Source: Limnomonas spitsbergensis (lineage: Eukaryota; Chlorophyta; Chlorophyceae; Chlamydomonadales). Taken from it: DNA of 64,000 bases. The notes below the pieces were generated by a model that worked only from the letters and a program-made list of their open reading frames with translations, did no database searches and was not told the DNA's origin. Location of the stretch: positions 992,001 through 1,056,000 of the forward strand of contig JAYJMM010000071.1 of NCBI GenBank assembly GCA_037349105.1. The letters are read 5' to 3'. Position numbers and translations under genes: made by a program. This document shows positions 10,901-20,900 of this stretch, piece after piece. Numbering within the stretch: the stretch's first letter is position 1; each line of letters starts with the position of its first letter.

Positions 10901-11267
10901 CGGGTGCACCCAGCTGATGAGCGTCCGGACCAGCCGCTGGAAATCCAGGACCACCTGGAAGCTTTTGGGGAGGGGGTGTTCCAAGACAGGTGGAGACGGG
11001 TTGCATGTTTGGCGGAAGGCTGTTGGGCTCTTTTGGCTTCGTTGCCGCGGCAGCCTGGTGTAGCCGCCGCTGAAGGCTGTCCTGGCTAGGCGTCACAGAC
11101 GGGGGTGATATCTCGAGCGCAGCGGCGGCGGCGGCAGCAGGATCTGACGGCTGCGTCGCGGCAGAGACGCAGCCGGCGGTGGCCGCGGCCGCCTTTGGAG
11201 CGTGCTTTGCGCGCTTTGAGGACGACGGCCCTGGCTCCGCCGAGTCTAAAAGCCTGTCGAGGGGCAT
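7917..11267 (-). CDS. Large repeat-rich, probably nuclear protein (hypothetical, 1116 aa)
   Basis: Minus-strand frame of 1116 codons from an ATG at 11267 (in-frame stop 33 bases upstream, poor Kozak context) to a TGA at 7917. There is no signal peptide or membrane segment. Basic clusters SSKRAKHAPK (about residue 20) and SKRLRSSSGR suggest nuclear import. A D-P-A-S tetrapeptide array fills about residues 150-310 and a GVAATS hexapeptide array about 455-560. At least seven copies of a diverged unit of about 45 residues (core R-x-LRSxxDAP, then Q-I-x-x-G-EPAG) are spread from about residue 430 to the C-terminus. One of them is interrupted by a block of SKEPPGSTQPPG repeats (about 790-925), and the C-terminus has four GEPSPGPGQIS repeats. 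An AG|GTGTGT donor-like site near 7980 means the true 3' end may be spliced. No known domain. Confidence 0.5.
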   Translation of the reverse strand: MPLDRLLDSAEPGPSSSKRAKHAPKAAAATAGCVSAATQPSDPAAAAAAALEISPPSVTPSQDSLQRRLHQAAAATKPKEPNSLPPNMQPVSTCLGTPPPQKLPGGPGFPAAGPDAHQLGAPAGTEPSALVQKHSVDLDSGIASGPASATAPDPASDPAPAPASHLAAGLVTDPAPGPASHLPSDPASDPASDPASDPASGPAHDPASGPASIPASGPASGSAHGSSPDPASHLPSDPASDPASDPASGSDPNPSPSPASGPSPNPAFDPASGPASGAAPNPESSPASRLVSSSAIPTAPDPASDPASGAAHEPELVQQPPAPGSAPAATANIQPLEKHLPAGQARTAKKQAVQSTNQAAKPTKPVTRAAEQSAAASAKLASQPGPANGSKRLRSSSGREQHCPPGQPAGKSPLRQRPAHAAPLRGVNLSARGLPPTIIHSPVRKLRSVSDAQVLRPPSSVAAAAGVAATSGVAAKSGVATAAIAAATSGVAATSRVAAASGEGATSGVAATSGVAATSGVAATSGVATTSGEAATSGVAATSGVAAAAACEAAAPGEAAAAAGEAHTLCSASGAHVAPSSFDCSSEEPAPAADRSPARTLRSVPDAPAEAASQICGDDPAHVNTGEPSGSEEPLLVFPSTRAHVCAHVHAPAQAARQTSQDEPDGCSDDEPGEPKQTVCVSAHGHTHTLRSSSDAPLPARTCGSAGEPAGLKLRLSVGPSSPARARRFADAPGHRPKHVTAGNAAGWKQCPPVGPSSPVCVLRSAGAPGEAARQISDGEPAGAKEPPGSKETRGSEEPPGSKDPPRSKEPPGSTQPSGSKEPPGYIQPPGSKEPPGSKEPSGSIQPPGSKEPSGSIQPPGSTQPPVSKEPPGSTQPPGSKEPPGSKEPPGSKEPPGSTQPPVSKEPPGSTQPPGSKEPSGSIQPPGSKEPASVVPSSPARILRSAEAPGQTIRHVSVCEPAGCYPSPLGAVLGHVSGRHSSCQGPGEAEKQISADKPAGSDQDLSVAAHGPPRALRSSSEPPGQVTGQINAGEPSPGPGQISTGEPSPGPGQISAGGEPSPGPGQISAGEPSPFPSGLDYPAESLGVEAPVETRCVPVPLRWAHQPGLGIKSVKA
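8470..8890. repeat. 18/36-bp coding minisatellite
   Basis: Tandem GATCCTGGGGGCTCCTTA and GATCCTGGGGGCTGGGTA units (plus strand), encoding alternating SKEPPG and STQPPG on the minus strand. The two unit types alternate irregularly, so the array evolves by unequal exchange while keeping frame. Confidence 0.9.
9590..9900. repeat. 18-bp coding minisatellite (GVAATS)
   Basis: Degenerate tandem units around GTTGCAGCTACACCAGAC (plus strand), read as GVAATS on the minus strand within the 1116-residue frame. Confidence 0.88.
10330..10810. repeat. 12-bp coding minisatellite (DPAS)
   Basis: Tandem GAGGCTGGGTCA-type dodecamers (plus strand), read as D-P-A-S or G-P-A-S on the minus strand. All length changes I can see keep the frame. 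Confidence 0.88.
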
Positions 11268-12004
11268 CCAGACATGGAGATCATGGCATGGACAACCAAG
11301 GCATATTCGAATTTACTTCAGCTGCAGCTTCAGCTTTATTTTCAGCAGCATTTGAGTTGTTCCAGCTACAGTTTCAGCTACATCACAGCCAACGGTCGAT
11401 GGGGACAGGAACAGGAAGCCTGGCAGAATGGACACCCGGCTGTAGGCTGATCAAGCTTTTTCTCCATCTATCTTGCATCGGATGCCTAGCTGGCCACAGG
11501 CCTTTGTGGGGACAGGGCACCAAAAAGGCGCCGAACCGGAAAAAAAATCGTCTGTGGGGAGATCGATCGCGCATGGTGATGACAGTTTGGTATTGTATGC
11601 ATGGACGATGTACTGGCATGCAGTACTGTGGCTTTAATCTGCCATAACTCAAGTTTGTTTTCCTTATTACTCGCAATGCTGCCTTTTGAACAAACAGGTG
11701 ATCCTGACACTAGATTTCTCAATGAGCTGGGTTGTCCGATCAGTTAGCACGGGTAGTACTTTTCTGCATCCCTCAACCTTAGAACATGGTTCATGAGGAG
11801 GGAAGGCAAAGTACACATAAGGCACCTTTGATTTCATTCACCCTCCCTCACCCTCGCTGACTTGCTTTCATTCATTTCTCTGCCCTCAAAGAGTATGGGG
11901 AGTGGCAATGCTAGGACGGGGTAGGAGTACCCTAGCTCAGTAGCCCACCTAGTGCTATGACCCAAGGGGATGCCTCCTTAATCTATGCCTCAGGGCAGAG
12001 TTCT
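11268..12004. other. Upstream region of the 1116-residue frame, no other gene seen
   Basis: About 740 bases upstream (5') of the minus-strand ATG. It contains repeated TTCAGCTGCAG-like steps at 11320-11390 but no clear TATA box or second coding frame. The promoter or an upstream intron should lie here; I cannot place it. Confidence 0.4.
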
Positions 12005-12165
12005 TTTCTTCGGCTACCAGTCCACCTTGGGCAGGCCGCCTCGCGGCCGCCGAAGGCCCGGTTGGGACCAAATCTGGACCGGCCTACAAGCCCTATGGCC
12101 AAAGCAGCATGGCTGGCCACAAGTAAGGCCACCATCCAGAGGCTGGAGAGTAGCTGACATGTCGC
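12005..12165 (+). repeat. Dispersed repeat family 3 (GGACCGGCCTA core), copy
   Basis: About 160 bp with core GGGACCAAATCTGGACCGGC, flanked by GCCGCCTCGCGGCCGCCGAA on the left and, on the right, by TGGCCACAAG and finally AGCTGACATGT. Related copies lie at 13492-13660, 13920-14025, 24057-24165, 38130-38225, 44775-44925, 48040-48200, 49495-49640 and 50285-50450, in both orientations. There is no coding potential. I see no box A/B, so the class is unknown. Confidence 0.75.
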
Positions 12166-12862
12166 TGTTAACGCAAGAAGAAACGCTGATCAAGGCGTAT
12201 TACTTCTCTATTAATTTAGGAGAACCCTCCACATCAAGTACTCCATGCCTGCCATCATGTCATGCAATGTGTTATATATGCCAACCCATGCCCTTGGAAA
12301 ACGATAGCTGCAGCTGCACCTAAAACAGCAAAGTCAAATTGCTGTTTCAGAGGTGCAGCTACCGTACTTCTAACAAGATAAGGTACAACAGATGTACCTC
12401 CCACAATACATTCAAATTGCTGTTAATATGTATGTATAGCTGTCTGATATGTACCGCATTGAGGTACGACAGCTGTACATCTATGACATTTGTATTGACT
12501 GTTAGTGCAAGCAAAAATGAAACCAGGGGATGATATCAAAACTTGAAGCCGCACGTGAAAAAACGGCATGCCCCCTTGGCCGTCCTGGTAAACCCTATAA
12601 AAAACTGGTAATCCTAAATCTGCATGCTCCCTTGCAATCCTGGGCAACCGTTCAGCCTTCATCCTTCACCTCCACCCTTGAACCAGCATGCTCCCCTAGT
12701 CCCCTGCTAACCCGGGAAACCCCTTAACCCTTATTCCCATGCCCTGAGCTTGACCCAGCATGCTCCCTTGCCAGTGCTGCGCAATTGCGCCGTCATTCAA
12801 AAATTGTGCAAATAATGAAGGTCCCTTTCTGGCAAACATAGCTGAATTCGCTTTGAAATTAC
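12166..12862. other. No gene seen
   Basis: A/T-richer sequence with short repeats: AGGTGCAGCTACC-like steps at 12350-12480 and several GCATGCTCCC motifs at 12620-12770, each next to CCTTAACCC or CCCTTG strings. Nothing reads as a gene. Confidence 0.4.
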
Positions 12863-12896
12863 GGTGGCTGAAACACAGCCACGCAGTTCAGCCACC
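12863..12896. repeat. Compact copy of the hairpin-ended repeat
   Basis: GGTGGCTGAA (12863-12872) and TTCAGCCACC (12887-12896) are a perfect 10-bp inverted repeat with a 14-base loop. The flanks (TTGAAATTAC on the left, ACAAGGACCG on the right) match those of the expanded copy at 3598-4295. Confidence 0.8.
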
Positions 12897-13005
12897 ACAA
12901 GGACCGTTTTTGGCCCAGTCCCTCCCCCCCTGCACTCCAGGTCCACCCACCCCGTGTCACTCTCGCTGGCATCTTTCCTCGCCATCGCCAGCCGCCGCCT
13001 CGTAC

Positions 13006-13293
13006 CCCTATCCTCAATGAGCGAACCGGCCTTGTCTAGGTACTGCGCCAGCGGGAAGTTCAGGTCGGCGCCGCGACCGTGGAGAATCAGAGCGGCCCGG
13101 TCGTACGCCGCGGCCGCCTGCTGGAAATTGACGAACGTACCCAGGTTCACCATGTTCCCTCGGGCCTGGATGCGGCTGCCCCAGTTGCCTCGGCTGCCGG
13201 TGATTCCGAGGTAGGATCCGCCGGCCGTGTGGGCGCACTGGCTCCTGGGCTTGATCAGCCCCTGGGAAGGGAGCTCGGACGCGGTGTGAGCAC
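13006..13293 (-). CDS. AP2/ERF-domain transcription factor, internal exon
   Basis: Read on the minus strand, this exon holds a complete AP2 DNA-binding domain (about 13222 down to 13048): YLGITGSRGNWGSRI for the strand region, then NLGTFVNFQQAAAAYDRAAL for the end of the sheet and the helix, then GADLNFPL. The order YxG, WxSRI, LGTF, AAxAYDxAA, LNFP is diagnostic of the family, which binds GC-rich or GCC-box DNA as a nuclear regulator. Ahead lies a C/T-rich tract and a CGCGAGTCAG acceptor (exon from 13293). A donor GG|GTACGA fits at 13006, but the frame stays open to 12797, so the 3' border is uncertain. Residues around the domain (GLIKPRSQCAHTAGG before, LDKAGSLIEDRG after) are not recognised. 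Neighbouring exons of this gene were not found. Confidence 0.85.
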
Positions 13294-13491
13294 CTGACTC
13301 GCGGTCGCCTTGGGGCGGGCGGGTGGGGGAATAGGGGGACAGGGGGGAGGGGGCCTTAAGCCTTCAGATCTATGCTGCCTGATAGGTCTGTGACATTCTG
13401 TGTCGCTGTTGAAATCTGAGACAATCTGAGTTTTATGTTCCGGTATGAGGAGCCGCTGTTTATTGTATGGCGTGCATTATGCACAAATAAG

Positions 13492-13660
13492 CTACATCGC
13501 GGCCTCAGGCCGGTGGTCGGGCCTAGCGCAGTAGGCCCTACCACATGGGTTGCCGGCCGCAGGCCGGTCAAGGTCTAGTCCCCATTGGCCCAGTGGTGGC
13601 AGCCCAGCAGCAACCCTTTGGGTGGCCTGGTGCGCAAATGAAGGCATGTAGCTGACCACG
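13492..13660 (-). repeat. Dispersed repeat family 3, copy
   Basis: Reverse-orientation copy: CCGGTCAAGGTCTAGTCCCC matches the inverted GGGACCAAA-CTGGACCGG core, with TTTGGGTGGCCTGGTGCGCA at its end. An open minus-strand frame of 177 codons spans this copy and the next one and is repeat-derived. Confidence 0.65.
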
Positions 13661-13919
13661 ATTGCAACAAGGGCACATTCGTGAAAGGCCAAGAAGGCAG
13701 TGTGAATGTCATGGGTGGCGGGAAGAGGAAATAACCCTTGTGGGTGGCGACCGGGTATATTGTAACTCGGCTGAGGCCTTAGCCCGGCTTTGGGGGGGTT
13801 GAGGGAGGGGGGAAGTGAGCCACTGTTTCTTTCAGAGCATTGCAGCTGATATGCAGCTTCATCAAGGCTTTTGGCTTGGTTTAGTGGGGGGTGGTAGACC
13901 CTGTCGCTTGGGCACCCTG

Positions 13920-14025
13920 AAGTGGGCCGCTCATGGTTAGGTCCCCATTGGCCCAGTGGCAGCTGCCCTGTGGGCTGCAGCCACCCCCAGGTGGTATGGT
14001 GTAGGGTGCATGCCGAAAGAATCAC
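13920..14025 (-). repeat. Dispersed repeat family 3, partial copy
   Basis: GGTTAGGTCCCCATTGGCCC and CCACCCCCAGGTGGTATGGT repeat the pattern of the copy 420 bases to the left, shorter and more diverged. Confidence 0.55.
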
Positions 14026-14926
14026 TGGACCTTAACCGAGCCTTGGAAGCTTTCATGCGGGGTAACAGGGTTATGCGTAAGGGCTCTGGAAATGTCTGTG
14101 CACTGCAAATATCTTGCTCCATCAGCATGCATGGCCGTGCACACAACCAATACACGCCCCTTGGGGCAGAAAGAGGGAGCGACAGGGTTGTTCTTTAAAG
14201 ATATCACGGTGTAAAGGTTATTTTTCGTTGCTTTATTTTTCAGCGGCTGAGATGAGGTGAGGGGGAGACGGGCATGCGTTTGATTGGCGTCATCGCCAGG
14301 TTGTAGCAGCGAGAGCAGCAACAACGGAGCAGCAAAAGCAATCTCGGGACCAGATTCAAGTATATGCAAAGCTTGATTCGAGGCGTAGCTTATTAGCATG
14401 ACGGCATGTCACATTGCATCACATTTTGAAAGCCAGGGGCCGCATCACATACGGGGCATCGATGTGTAGGGAGGACCCACCAGCACCTGCTGACGCTCTT
14501 GTGCATCGCTTTCCACTACTGTCGTTTATTTCCATTGGTGCACGCACTTCAATGTGATCAATGAGCGAGGATGAAAGATAAGCTGGATGGTGTGTTAAGA
14601 GTAAATGTAGGAATGGAGAGCGTGGGTTGGCTCCTCGTGTCGAAAATACGGCACAGTGCCAGCTGCAGTCTCAGCCAATATCTTCTCAGCGTGTATATTT
14701 GCGAGACGGATGCATAAAAGGCTATAGGACGGGATTTGTCGATACAGTGGATGGTCACGCTGAAGCTGGATATTAAATTATTAATGCCCGCCTTGATCGG
14801 CCCGAGCCTTAGTGCTCAAAATGTGATGCGCCGTACCTCGGACGATGCGGCAGTCCTTCGTAGAGAACCACTGGTCACACCAGAGGTTCACACCTCCGCT
14901 GTCGATCTGGAGGCATTTCACGTTGA
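14026..14926. other. 5' flank of the LINE, no gene seen
   Basis: Unremarkable sequence. A 95-codon frame (14736-15023) starting with ATG overlaps the start of the LINE frame in another phase. It may hold the element's missing 5' end if a frameshift or an intron lies near 15000. I cannot identify the element's 5' border. Confidence 0.4.
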
Positions 14927-17900
14927 CATTTCATCCCCACAGCTACACCATCCATTCCTAACCTTAAAGCCACTGCTGCCACATGGCACCGTTTCCTTCA
15001 CATCAAAAAAATCTCAAAACTAACACCCATTCAACGTCATCGCGGCCAATATTTCCTCGGCCATTTACGACGTCTCCTCACACGCAACCAGAGACGTTTC
15101 CCCCACACGTACCACCTCCACTTCCCACTCATCCAGGCCATCTCACGCATCCAAAAAGCCCGCCACACCTCCTCTCACACCTCCCCCAAGCATCGTTCAC
15201 AACACCCCCGACCTCCACCACGGGGTGGGGACGTTTCAGCAAACCACCCGCCTCTCACGCCAACACATGACCCACTACCACACGGCCTCGCTTTCTATGA
15301 GCGCCAATCTCTTGGATTCTGCCAAATCCACGCTCTTAATAACCTTAGTGGTCGTGCCATCACGACCCCCCCCGATGTCTTGGCATGGTGTCGCTACCGG
15401 TCCACCAATCCCATTCTACCACACCATGCCCAACTCCTCAACCCATCAGTGCCTCATCCACAATTCCACAGTTCTCGGGGTAACTTCACTGATGCCCTCT
15501 TTGCTTTATGGCTTTTTGATACTCACCAACTCCACAAACTCGACATCATGGATCGCACCAATCTCCCTCTCTCCCCCACACATTTGGCCAATCTCGCCTC
15601 CATCACCCTTCAAGATCTGGATCATGCCCTTACTTCCCTCCAACTACAAGACCCCACATATGCCTATCCCGGTTTCATCCTTCACACACATGAACCTGGT
15701 GACTACTTCCATGCCTCCGTGCTCTTAAAACCCGGCGTTGGCAAACCTTGGCTCTGGGTCGACTCCGACTCCCCATCCCGCATGGACCTTACTTCTGATC
15801 ACAACCTCCAACTCCTCCGCCAACTCGGCAGGCATGCCTTTGCTCTCGTCCCTGCCTCTTCCCTTACCGCTTGCCTTGCTTTCCCCTTTACCCTCCCTCA
15901 GCCAAACAGCCACATCACCATTCCTGATTCTCCCCCGCCACACCCCATCCCCCCTTCCCTCCTCACTCACCCCTACCACACTTCCATCGACCACACTTTC
16001 CCAGACCGTGCCCCGCTCGCGCCTCCACCCCCTGTCTATACCCCTCGCCCCCACGTCTCTTCGGCTCCCCCCGTTGCCCAGCCCACACCCCTATACCCCT
16101 CTTTACCTCCCCCCCCACTCCCCTCCCCACCCCGACATGTCCCCCACCCTCTCGATATCATCTCCACTTTCAATATCGCTGGCCTCCGTGCCAACACTGC
16201 CGATGTCAGCACCTTCATCAACACACACCGCCCAAAAAATTTCTTTGGCCAAGAAACTCACCTCTTTGCCTCCCAACAATCCACTTTCCATCCTGAAATC
16301 CGCCAAGCCTTTCCTCACTATCATGTCTACCTGAGCAGCGTGCCTACAACCCCTACTCTTGCTTACGCCCGGCCAAATATCTGTGCACCCGGGGGTGTCT
16401 TCCTCGCCATCCACAATGACGCCCACCCACATACCTTCATCCGCCATCCGGTACCCCCTCTTATCGAAGGATATTGCATCCATCTCCAACTTCCCATGGT
16501 CGCTGGCCGCACCCTTCATGTCCTTACTGTTTACTTCCCTCCGGGCTCTAACCTCATTTCACCTGCTTGTCAAAAATACATGGCAGATACTATCCATGAC
16601 AGTGACCCCGCTAGTGACATCTTCCTCGTTGGTGGGGACTTCAACCACCACCTCCAATCTACTCGACCTGATCGCACGTTCCTCTCCTTCCTTGCCTCCA
16701 ACAGACTTATCCCCATTAATGCTACCACATCCAAACATCTCACACACATGCCGCACTCCTCTACAATGCAAGCCTCCATGTTGGATGATATCCTCATCTC
16801 TGATAATGCTTTTCACCTCTCTGGCCTACTCCCCACCGCAGTTGAGTGCTCTGTCCCTCTTCAATCCCTCTACGCTCCTGACCACCTGCCCCTCACCTTC
16901 AAGTGCCCTCCAAACCTCTTTCAACTACCCATGCACCCCCGTCCTCCCTTGCAACCCCTCACCTCGTCACGCCTCCGCAACACACCTCCTCGCCCTTCCA
17001 ACGCTACACCTCCCCCCCCAACCACCATCAAACAGCCTATACCCTCCCACACCTTACAGCTTACACGGGAGGCTATTTTCTCTGACCTCTCCACTGCCTC
17101 CGATGCCTTGCTCGCCCACACTTCCGCCCTCATCAACGACTCGGGCGTCCAACACCACTATCAACCACACTCCTCACCACATGCCCCCCCTCCAGAATGG
17201 ACAACTTTCCGTGAACACCTTGTGTCCCTCCATATCGACATTCCCACCATAGTCTCCCGCCACTCCGACATATGTACGTCTGCCCTCACCATCATGAAAC
17301 TACACTGCCCCACCTCGTCCCATCGGGACACTATCGCTCCCCACCCTTCTGGTAAACCATGCTTCCTCCCTCGTGTGGCACAGCAACACATCACGGTAAA
17401 AACCCAGGAACGTGCTATCCTCCACTTTGCCCGCAACTTCATTAAACACCTCACTTCCGCCCCCCCCCCTAACGCCACTCCCCTTTTACCCTTTTCTCCG
17501 ATCTTGGACTCCCTTCTCTCCGCTCTCGCCTCTCACCACCTCCTATCTCCACCACACTCTGTCTCCCATGATCCTAACACCCTATGCCCTCCTACTTCCG
17601 CACTACTACTCCTCCTTCCTCCCTTTCCAGTTGCTTTGCCCCCCACCCTTTCTCCACCATGGATCCAATGGCTCTCACTCTGCGACCAAAAACTTCGGCT
17701 CATCCGAGTTGACATTCGAAAAACTTTTCGCAAACATTCCGTTACCACAAAAAACCGCAAAAAAATTATCAAGCTACTTTACACTAACGCTTGCAAGGCG
17801 CACCAACGTATTTTCCAGGACGAACCTGACACCGACCCCCTCCTTCCCATTGATACCTCCTCAGCCCATTCTGCCTCCTCCTCTCATATTACCTCTTTAT

Positions 17901-20900
17901 GGGACCCCACCACCTCCCTTCTTGTCACGGACCCTACGGGCTTGACCAATGTGACACATGCCCATTTCAGCAAGGAATGGTCGGCTGACCCCCACGTTCT
18001 TCCCACACAACCCTACCCGCATGAATCCATACCAAACCTTGACAATTTCCAACTCGATACAAGGGCCAAATCCGCTCGCACCACTTCGACCACCCTTATT
18101 CCTTACGTCCTTCGGCCCAGTACATTTAATCAAGCCATCAAATCCCTGAAAAATAAAAAAGCTTTTGGCCCTGACGGCATCCCCAATGAACTTCTCCGAA
18201 TCATGCCACATTCTTTCCACTCATCCTTGCACAATCTGTTTATCCTCATGTGGATCTTAGGCACCACTCCCACCTCATGGAAGTCTTCCACTACTACCCT
18301 CCTCCACAAACGGGGGGATGTCAGTCGGTTAACAAACAAACGTCCAATTGGCATGCACAACACTATCTACAAACTTTGGACACGGTTCGTCACTGCCGTT
18401 CTTACCGATTACTCCGAAGATTTTGGTATCCTTAGCCAATCTCAAGAGGGCTTTCGTGCAGGGCACCACACCATGCGGCACCTCCAACGTTATGTCCATG
18501 CCCTTGAAGACGCTCGTGCTCATAACCGCAATATATATACCTTGTACATTGACTTCTCTAGTGCCTTCAACACCATCAACCATGCCCAACTTCTACGCAT
18601 CATGGACGACCTCGGGTTCCCACCGGACGCAATATCAGTCATTCAAGACATTTATACCAATGCCACCTCTCGCATCGCTCTCCAAAAACACCCTTGTCTT
18701 GCCACCCGTGATGTTCATGTCGGTAGGGGCACCATCCAAGGCGATACCCTTTCCCCCCTAATCTTTCTCATCTATCTCGAACCCCTCCTTCGATGGCTAC
18801 AGGTTGGAGGCCACGGCTATACACCCTCTTGTGCACAACGTCAAGGTCTATCTCACCCCTGCAAATTTACCCTCACTTGCCCAGCATTTGCTGACGACAT
18901 AGCTCTCCTCTCACACAGCCGCAACCGCCTCCAGGTACAACTCAGTAAAGTTGACGCTTACTGCTCCTGGTCAGGACTCACCCTGAACCCCTCTAAATGC
19001 GCGGTCACGGGTGCCCTACATAAAGATCGTTTCACCCGCCTTGTAGATACATTTGACCGTCATAACACCCGTCTGCGGCAACAATTAAAAGACCAGTTTC
19101 ATGTCAATGGCCAGCCCGTGCCATACTATCCACCTGACAAACCATACAAATATCTTGGTGTTTACATCACCATGACGCTCGATTTCCGCCACCATCTCCA
19201 ACATCTCAGCTCCTCTATTTATACTAAAGGCCGACAACTCATCAATGCCAATCTACCACCCCAACAAGCTCTCAACATTCTTGAACATGTCCTTAAACCC
19301 AAGATCACGTATTGCTTCCCAATCGCCCCTTTCTCGTTGGCCGACATTGCTACCCTTGATCAACAACTTGCCCAAATTGCTCGGCTCTGCATGAACTACA
19401 TGAACCTTGGTCCCTCTTTCCCCACAACCCTCATCCACACACCCCTCGATCGTGGAGGGGTTGGACTCACCTCCTTACTTGTCGATTACATTCAGATCTC
19501 TGCCCTCTCCCTCACCCGCGCTCTCAATGACAGCGGTGACCCCGGACCTTTAACTCGAGGCGTGTTGCACTCTCAACTTCACTTCCATGGCTCACTCCCC
19601 ATCCCCTTGCAACGCACCCCTCGTAGTTTCTATATTCACCCCCTCCCCATGCGCCAACTCTCCCTCTTACACAAAGCCGACATCACTCTACATCAAAGCA
19701 CCTCCGGCATCATACCCCTCCTCGGCAACGATCTCCTTCAACAACTCATCCTCATCCTACATCCAACACATCCTGGCGGCAATACCATGCCCGTCTCTAT
19801 CAGTGACTATACTTTCCTTTCCCCCCTTTGGCATGTCGGCATTGTCTCCCTTGCCTCTCTTGTCACCACCATAAGTGGCCACCCTTACCTTATCCCGGCA
19901 AACACTCTTCGTGACACTTTCTTACACAAAGCCCGGACAGAGGATCTTGCCAAAGCACAACGGGCCCTCAATCAGCTGACCCTCCTTCTCCACGGCATTG
20001 CTCTGCCACTTGCCAAACAACACACCCTCACCTCACCCCTACCAGAAGATACCCGTCGGGTTACTGTAGCTCATGACTTCGCCCATATTCCGCAGGGTAC
20101 ACATCATTCCCTTCAGCAAATTGCATCATCTTTACTTTACACGGACCCTACCGCACCCACCCATGCACCACCTCCTACTCGTATACCCCCCCCCCCCGTC
20201 CCACCACCTGTCCCCCCCCGCCGTACCCGAGTCGCTCCCAGTCCGTCCCATGCCACACTTCCTCGTCCACTTCCAACACTGCTTGGTCTAGCATGCACTA
20301 TGACTCGTATGTCTACCTCCCTCCCGCCCATCCTACGGCCACTTATTATGCCTGCTTTCACACGCTCACTCCTGGCACACACGTTCCAATCCTTGCCTCC
20401 CCCACCCCTCTCCTTACCCATACCAACACTTTTACCACGACATAACACAACTCTCCCTCCCCTTCCTCCTCCACCAACCTCCCAGATCAACACGCTGCAT
20501 CCTCCATCCACGCTCAATGTCCTCCACATGCTTGACACTGCGCTTGAACCGGTTCATCCCCTCGACACACATCTCACCAATCTCCAACAACAAGGCACTT
20601 GGTCTAGGGATCCCTTTCCCTCGGTCACCCCTTTCCCCCCGCCTCCGGGCGAAGACCCCATTTATCTACTTGACCAATCACTCATCGATTCCCACCTCGT
20701 CATCCATACCTCACCAGTTCACCCCGATTACGACATCCTCCCACCCCTCTCCTTCACAATCCAAATTGGACTCCGTTATCCTACCACACACACACCCTTC
20801 CCTATGCCGACCCTCTCCACCTCTATGGCCCAGACTCATCTCGATAGGGCATTTGTCTACCGACCCAATGGCACCTACGTTGGTCACATTCCTGTCCGCC

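Noticed and set aside
13492..14025. 177-codon minus-strand frame as a gene
   Set aside because: It spans two copies of dispersed family 3, and the similar residues in its two halves come from the repeat.
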